The translations under genes were made by a program, and so were the position numbers. From Anaerolineaceae bacterium (GTDB lineage: Bacteria; Chloroflexota; Anaerolineae; Aggregatilineales; Phototrophicaceae): a stretch of 64,000 nt of DNA. Under the pieces are notes generated by a model. The model did no database searches and was not told the origin of the DNA. It saw only the letters and a program-made list of their open reading frames with translations. The first letter of the stretch is position 1, and every line of letters begins with the position of its first letter. Below, in pieces: positions 59,377-64,000 of this stretch. The stretch lies in the NCBI GenBank assembly GCA_020634135.1, contig JACKCG010000006.1, positions 124,001 through 188,000 on the forward strand, in the 5' to 3' direction.

Positions 59377-59405
59377 AACGCCAGGGCATCCAACCTGGCG
59401 TTTTT
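59377..59405 (+). terminator. Strong rho-independent terminator before thrS
   Basis: AACGCCAGG (59377-59385) pairs with CCTGGCGTT (59394-59402) and runs into TTTTT. It lies 26 nt before the thrS start; no T-box or other leader fold is seen in front, so it most likely ends the upstream gene, though an attenuator role for thrS is conceivable. Confidence 0.8.
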
Positions 59406-59430
59406 ATTTGTCATTAGTCTGGAGAACACA

Positions 59431-61236
59431 ATGTCTGAACGATATGAGGATAGCCAACTCTACCGAATTCGCCATTCGTCGGCGCATATCATGGCGCAGG
59501 CCATGCTGGAGCGTTTTCCCGAGGCGCAGATCGCTATCGGGCCGCCGATTGAGGATGGATTTTACTATGATTTCGACCTGCCCCGCTCGATCAATGAAGA
59601 GGATCTGCAGTGGGTTGAAAGCCGGATGCGCGAAATCATTAACGCGGGGTACGATTTCACCGTGCGTGAAGTCACGCCCGATGAGGCGCTGAAATTCTTC
59701 AAGCAGCAGAAATATAAGGTCGAGTTGATTAACGACCTGGTGGCAGGGCGCGTGGACGAAAACGGCGAACAGATTGCCGAACCTGCCAGCAAAATCACCT
59801 TCTGGACGCAGGATACATTTACCGACCTGTGCCGGGGGCCGCATGTGAAGAACACGCGGGAGATCAACCCGGACGCTATCAGCGTCACGTTCAAGCCGCC
59901 TGCCGGGGCGTACTGGCGCGGTGATGAAAAACGCGAACAGTTGACCCGCATCTATGGCACGGCCTGGGAGTCCGCCGACCAGCTAGAGGAATATCTCAAC
60001 CTGCTGGAAGAGGCTAAAAAACGCGATCACCGGATTATCGGGGAGCGGCTCGGCCTCTTTACGATCAGCCCGCTGGTGGGCAAAGGGCTGCCGCTGTGGA
60101 AGCCTTACGGTGCGGTGCTGCGTGACACGCTCGAACGCTGGCTGCGGCAGACGCAGTTGGATAATGGCTATCTGCCGGTGGTGACGCCACATATCGGCAA
60201 CCTGGAACTGTATAAGACCAGTGGGCATTATCCCTATTATAAGGACAGCCAGTACGCGCCAATTGAGGTGGATAACGATGAGTTCCTCCTCAAGCCGATG
60301 AACTGCCCGCATCACATCATGATCTACAAGAGTGATATGCACTCTTACCGCGACCTGCCGGTGCGGTTGGCGGAATTTGGCACGGTCTATCGCTATGAGC
60401 AATCGGGTGAGCTGACCGGCCTGACGCGGGTACGCGGCTTCACGGTAGATGACGCGCACCTGTTTGTCGCCCCCAACCAACTGCTGGACGAGTTCAAGAA
60501 GGTTGTCCGGCTCATCCAGGACATCTTTAACGCGCTCGGCCTGTCGGATTTTCGCGCCCGCGTGGGGACACGCGACCCCAAGAGTGATAAGTACGCCGGG
60601 GCCGACGACCTGTGGGAAGCGGCGACAAACGCCATTATCCAGGCCTGCGACGAAATGCAGCTGCGCTATGTGGTCGAGGAAGGCGAGGCGGCTTTCTATG
60701 GGCCGAAACTCGATTTCCTGGTGCGTGATGTCCTCAAACGGGAGTGGCAGCTTGGCACGGTGCAGGTGGATTACAACCTGCCGGAGCGCTTCGACCTGGA
60801 GTATGTGGCGGAAGACAATTCACGCCAGCGCCCCATTATGATTCACCGTGCGCCCTTCGGCAGTATGGAGCGGTTCGTCGGCATCCTGATCGAACACTTC
60901 GCCGGGGAATTCCCGGTGTGGCTCGCCCCGGTGCAGGCAGTGCTGATCCCCATCGCAGACCGTCACCTGGACTATGCCGGACAGGTGGCCGCGCAGTTGA
61001 AGGCCGCCGGGCTGCGTGCTGAGGTTGACACGGGTAAGGCGCGGATGGCGAACAAAATCCGCACCAACCGCGAGCGCCATGTGCCGTATATGCTGATTGT
61101 CGGGGATCGTGATATGGAAGCCGGGACGGTCAGCGTGCGGCTGCGGTCAGATGAAGACCTGGGCGCGATGCCGCTGGCGGACTTCATCGCACTGGCAGCA
61201 GGGGTTTCGGAAAGCAAATCGCTGGCGTTGCAGTAG
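59431..61236 (+). CDS. thrS: Threonyl-tRNA synthetase, TGS-less form
   Basis: The 601-residue class II enzyme charges tRNA-Thr. The editing (N2) domain begins almost at once with RHSSAHIMAQAM (H-x3-H) and its zinc-type residues continue in TFTDLCRGPHV. The catalytic domain has KPMNCPHHIMIY (zinc Cys/His), FRARVGTRDPKSDK and motif 3 MIHRAPFGSMERFVGI. The anticodon-binding domain ends the chain. The usual N-terminal TGS domain of about 60 residues is absent, explaining 601 versus about 640 residues; a terminator directly upstream excludes a longer frame. GGAG precedes the ATG. Confidence 0.96.
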   Translation: MSERYEDSQLYRIRHSSAHIMAQAMLERFPEAQIAIGPPIEDGFYYDFDLPRSINEEDLQWVESRMREIINAGYDFTVREVTPDEALKFFKQQKYKVELINDLVAGRVDENGEQIAEPASKITFWTQDTFTDLCRGPHVKNTREINPDAISVTFKPPAGAYWRGDEKREQLTRIYGTAWESADQLEEYLNLLEEAKKRDHRIIGERLGLFTISPLVGKGLPLWKPYGAVLRDTLERWLRQTQLDNGYLPVVTPHIGNLELYKTSGHYPYYKDSQYAPIEVDNDEFLLKPMNCPHHIMIYKSDMHSYRDLPVRLAEFGTVYRYEQSGELTGLTRVRGFTVDDAHLFVAPNQLLDEFKKVVRLIQDIFNALGLSDFRARVGTRDPKSDKYAGADDLWEAATNAIIQACDEMQLRYVVEEGEAAFYGPKLDFLVRDVLKREWQLGTVQVDYNLPERFDLEYVAEDNSRQRPIMIHRAPFGSMERFVGILIEHFAGEFPVWLAPVQAVLIPIADRHLDYAGQVAAQLKAAGLRAEVDTGKARMANKIRTNRERHVPYMLIVGDRDMEAGTVSVRLRSDEDLGAMPLADFIALAAGVSESKSLALQ

Positions 61237-61267
61237 GAAATCACATCTGTCGAAACAGATTGTCAGG

Positions 61268-61301
61268 TAGGGGAGAGTCACAGCGGACTCTCCCCTATTT
61301 T
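61268..61301 (+). terminator. Rho-independent terminator of thrS
   Basis: TAGGGGAGAGTC (61268-61279) pairs perfectly with GACTCTCCCCTA (61286-61297) with a 6-nt loop, followed by TTTTG. It lies 31 nt after the stop and may also serve the convergent peptidase gene. Confidence 0.88.
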
Positions 61302-61322
61302 GTGTCTTTCCTGAAGATGCCT

Positions 61323-64000
61323 TTACAGCACCTTCGTCACAGTCAGCCAGTTGTCGCGTGCGGTGTTCGCGCCATTAATTGAGTCGGGCGAGCCGGTGAC
61401 GACGACCTGCCCATTAGCGGCCACCAGTGCCAGCGCCTCAGCAAACTTGCGGAAGTCAGCGGCGGTTGTCCCCAGGACTTCATCACGCATCTGCTGGCGC
61501 TGCTCGTGGGTGTAGCCGATCAGGTGGCGGGCCAGCGAAGAGAATCCCTTCGCGTCCGGCAACTGGTAGCTATCAAGCTGCCCGATAGAGCCGATGATGC
61601 TCTTTTCGAGTTCGTCGCTGCTGATTTCCAGGTCACGCAGGAATGCGGCGGCACCATCATAGTTTTCCAGCGTCCCCAGCAGATTCGGGTCCTGCCATGA
61701 AAGATAGACGGCGGTGCCGGAGACATGGTCAAAGCCGCATGAGCCGCCATACGCCCCGCCCTGGACGCGCACTTTCTCCCACATATAGGTGGTATTCAGA
61801 TAGCGCAGAATCGCCAGGTGCGAGCCATGTAGTTTATAGCCCAGGTCGTACAGATTGGCGCCCTTGCTCACATAGTTGACCTGGGTCGGGACGGTCAACC
61901 CTTCATTAACCGGCAGCGTCCCTGGCATCCAGCGGACAGGCGTGACCGGATGTACGGGAATCGCCGTCAGGAAGCTATCAAGCTGCGGTTGCAGGCCGCT
62001 CCACAGGTGATCCTCGTAGGTCACATTGACGACCATGTTATCCCGGTTGACCAGCGCCTGGCGCACCGCTTCGAGGTCGGCCAGTACGCCGCCCCAGTCC
62101 GTATCAATGCGCCCGACCAGTTCCCGCAGGAAGAACAGGTAGCTCACGCCGTTCATCATCTCATTAGCCCAGTCGGCCTCGCGGAAGTGTGCCCGCAGCC
62201 GCCGGTTGGCCGGGACATGGCCGACAAACCCGAAGGTGGACTCTTTATCGGCTTTTTCTTCCAGTACGATCTGGCGGAAGCGCTCACGGTTATCCATTTT
62301 CACGGTCAGCAGCACATCACGGAGGATGTCGAGCAGGTCGCCGGTCTGGGTTGCCATCGCCTTGCCACGCAGGAAGACCCAGGTCGTGCTGGCATCACTG
62401 TCCTTGCTGCTGGAAAGCATGGCGGAAAAGCCAATGCCGCCGGTTTTGCGCCCGATACGCTGGGTGAGTTTGACGTAATCTTCGGTCTCCGTGCCCATTT
62501 CGAGCAGCATCTCACCGAGCAGCCCGATATAAGGCAGCAGCCGTTGGGGCAGTGTGTGCAGGTTGAAGCCGACATCTACATAGGCAATCCCATTGGTCGG
62601 CTGCGGGTGGTACAGCACTTTGCTCCCCTGCATCTGGAGGATTTCCACAGGGGTGATTTTTGTTTCTTTATCCATGTCGGCCAGTGTCAGGCGCGGGATG
62701 GTTGCCAGCGCTTCCGGCGAGTCGGGCGTGGCCTGCCGCGCCTTGAGTGCCTCGGTATCCTCGATTACTGCGGCGATGCCTGCCTCACTCATCGCGGCGC
62801 GGGCTGCTTCGATTCGCGCTTGTTCGGCTGCTTCGCGCTGCTGGCGCACCGTGTCATCCGGCTTGAGGATAATCGTTGAACGATGCGGGTTGTCGAGCAG
62901 GTATTGGCGGATCAGCCCTTCAAAGTAGCCGGGCCGGGCAGCCCGTTCTTTAATGCGTTCCAGTGCGTCCGCAAAGGCCAGCCGTTCCATTGGGTCGCCG
63001 CCGTGTGTCCACGTTTGCAGTGCCCGGAACATCATGACGAGGCCGCGCGGGGCGCTGCCGGTATTGTTTTCGCGCAGCGAGAATTCCACCGAGTTGAGGG
63101 CGGCTTCGATCATGTCGCGGTCAATGCCGTTGTCAGCCAACTCTTGCAGCGTATCCAGAATCAGTTTCTCAATAGTGCCAGCATCCTTGACAGCGATGCC
63201 TTTCAACCCGGTGGAGAAGGTCACCTCGCGCATACTGGCGCTCAGGCCTTCGCCCGAAAGGTCTTCACCCAGTCCGGAATCGAGCAGCGCCTTCCGCAGC
63301 GGTGACGCGGCACTATCCACCAGGATATAGTCGAGAATACCCAGCGCCAGCGTCGTCTCCGAGTCGCGGACATCGTTGAGCAGCCAGCCAACGGTGACAA
63401 ACCCCTTATTGTCGCCCTCGCCGGTTTCAATCGGGAATTCACGACGGCGCGGTTCATTGAAGCGGGGTTGCAGCGGCAGTTCGGTGTCAATCTCGCGGTG
63501 GTCAAAACCGGATATGAACTCGTTCACCAGCCGCAGCCGTTCCATCGGGTCGTCATCGCCGTAAAAATAGATGCGGGCATTCGACGGGTGGTAATACGTG
63601 TCGTGGAAGGTACGGAAGTCTTCATAGGTCAGGTCGGGGATGCTGGCCGGGTCGCCGCCGTAGTCATGGGCATAGGGGGTGTCGGGCAGCAGTGAATGGC
63701 GCATATACTCGCTTTCCATCACGTCCGGCGACGAGTAGTAGCCCTTCATTTCGTTGAAGACGACCCCTTTGAGGGTCATTGGCGCATCTTTGCCATTGAG
63801 TTCGTAGTGCCAGCCTTCCTGATGCAGCGTGTTCTCATCCATTGCCGGGAAGAACACGGCATCCATATAGACATCCACCATATTGTAGAAGTCATGCAGG
63901 TTGGTGCTGGCGATGGGATACATCGTCCGGTCGGGCATCGTCATGGCGTTGATGAAGGTTTGCAGCGACCCTTTCACCAGTTCGATCAGTGGTTCTTTGA
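61323..64000 (-). CDS. M16C metallopeptidase (PreP/Cym1-like), N-terminus cut by window edge
   Basis: The frame is open to the right edge, with 891 residues present. The first residues seen, KEPLIELVKGSLQTFINAMT, followed by PDRTMYPIAS, are the conserved stretch just after the M16C active site. Other family blocks are LHQEGWHYEL, LKGVVFNEMKGYYSSPD, YEDFRTFHDTYYHPSNARIYFYGD and VQGGAYGGSCGFD near the C-terminal half. The inverted zinc motif H-x-x-E-H must lie beyond the edge; about 90 residues are missing. PreP-type enzymes degrade free targeting peptides and other short unfolded peptides inside a closed chamber. No partner gene is visible. Confidence 0.92.
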   Translation of the reverse strand, partial: KEPLIELVKGSLQTFINAMTMPDRTMYPIASTNLHDFYNMVDVYMDAVFFPAMDENTLHQEGWHYELNGKDAPMTLKGVVFNEMKGYYSSPDVMESEYMRHSLLPDTPYAHDYGGDPASIPDLTYEDFRTFHDTYYHPSNARIYFYGDDDPMERLRLVNEFISGFDHREIDTELPLQPRFNEPRRREFPIETGEGDNKGFVTVGWLLNDVRDSETTLALGILDYILVDSAASPLRKALLDSGLGEDLSGEGLSASMREVTFSTGLKGIAVKDAGTIEKLILDTLQELADNGIDRDMIEAALNSVEFSLRENNTGSAPRGLVMMFRALQTWTHGGDPMERLAFADALERIKERAARPGYFEGLIRQYLLDNPHRSTIILKPDDTVRQQREAAEQARIEAARAAMSEAGIAAVIEDTEALKARQATPDSPEALATIPRLTLADMDKETKITPVEILQMQGSKVLYHPQPTNGIAYVDVGFNLHTLPQRLLPYIGLLGEMLLEMGTETEDYVKLTQRIGRKTGGIGFSAMLSSSKDSDASTTWVFLRGKAMATQTGDLLDILRDVLLTVKMDNRERFRQIVLEEKADKESTFGFVGHVPANRRLRAHFREADWANEMMNGVSYLFFLRELVGRIDTDWGGVLADLEAVRQALVNRDNMVVNVTYEDHLWSGLQPQLDSFLTAIPVHPVTPVRWMPGTLPVNEGLTVPTQVNYVSKGANLYDLGYKLHGSHLAILRYLNTTYMWEKVRVQGGAYGGSCGFDHVSGTAVYLSWQDPNLLGTLENYDGAAAFLRDLEISSDELEKSIIGSIGQLDSYQLPDAKGFSSLARHLIGYTHEQRQQMRDEVLGTTAADFRKFAEALALVAANGQVVVTGSPDSINGANTARDNWLTVTKVL

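Noticed and set aside
61950..62879. Long plus-strand open frame of 309 codons opposite the M16C peptidase
   Set aside because: It is fully antisense to a well-conserved M16C gene and its protein has no recognisable features. The same holds for other long antisense frames, for example 47238-47981 and 4965-5558.

Overview
The window looks like a chromosomal piece of a member of the Chloroflexota, most likely Anaerolineae-like. This is inferred from gene content and protein style, not from a marker-gene search. The pointers are a GC-rich genome with many Ala/Gly-rich proteins, a bactofilin, a Ser/Thr kinase carrying a TolB-like propeller, a SIMPL protein, a quinol:cytochrome c reductase operon with a Tat-type Rieske protein, many small Thr/Pro-rich lipoproteins with an LAAC lipobox, and intergenic heptamer and palindromic repeats. 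Nearly all of it is protein coding. I found no rRNA, tRNA, CRISPR array or recognisable transposase.

Region by region. 1-3.6 kb is a small accessory or defence-like patch: a DUF4062 protein running into a STAND-type NTPase (cut by the left edge and started by GTG), a divergent cytoplasmic subtilase with a hydrophobic insertion, and an MNT nucleotidyltransferase whose overlapping HEPN-like partner survives only as a 22-codon stub. 3.8-11.3 kb holds a secreted PPC-like protein, two response regulators, an M20 peptidase, rpsT and a minus-strand operon (HEAT protein, unknown protein, LMW phosphatase, metallophosphoesterase). 11.5-22.6 kb has a bactofilin with a palindrome inside its promoter, an epimerase, a TetR regulator beside a haloalkane dehalogenase-like hydrolase with candidate operators, an M24 peptidase, a LacD-like aldolase with a Gfo/Idh/MocA oxidoreductase, and a histidine kinase. 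22.8-30.5 kb carries serS, several exported or anchored proteins, map and lgt. 30.5-31.4 kb is a repeat field.

31.4-37 kb has a GH25 lysozyme, a Ser/Thr kinase and an ABC-F ATPase. 36.9-37.8 kb is a non-coding mosaic of palindromes and direct repeats resembling a small non-autonomous element. 37.7-41.9 kb is the respiratory bc operon (Rieske, long cytochrome b, dihaem cytochrome c) plus a small membrane protein. 42.1-44.1 kb puts a TIR-TPR protein directly downstream of a two-gene microcompartment shell pair (BMC-H and a EutN/CcmL-like vertex protein) with no enzyme genes beside it. 44.4-51.1 kb has an AAC(3)-like protein, a HAD hydrolase, a MecA-like PBP, RbsD/FucU, an SDR and a NYN-domain protein. 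51.4-58.6 kb is a LacI-controlled alpha-glucan (dextran/isomaltooligosaccharide) locus: LacI, binding protein, two permeases, GH66 and GH15, with two matching operators and no ABC ATPase. The window ends with a small unknown protein, a TGS-less ThrRS and an M16C metallopeptidase cut by the right edge.

The most system-like signals are the DUF4062-STAND/subtilase divergent pair, the shell-only BMC pair followed by TIR-TPR, the unusual bc complex, and the complete dextran-use regulon.
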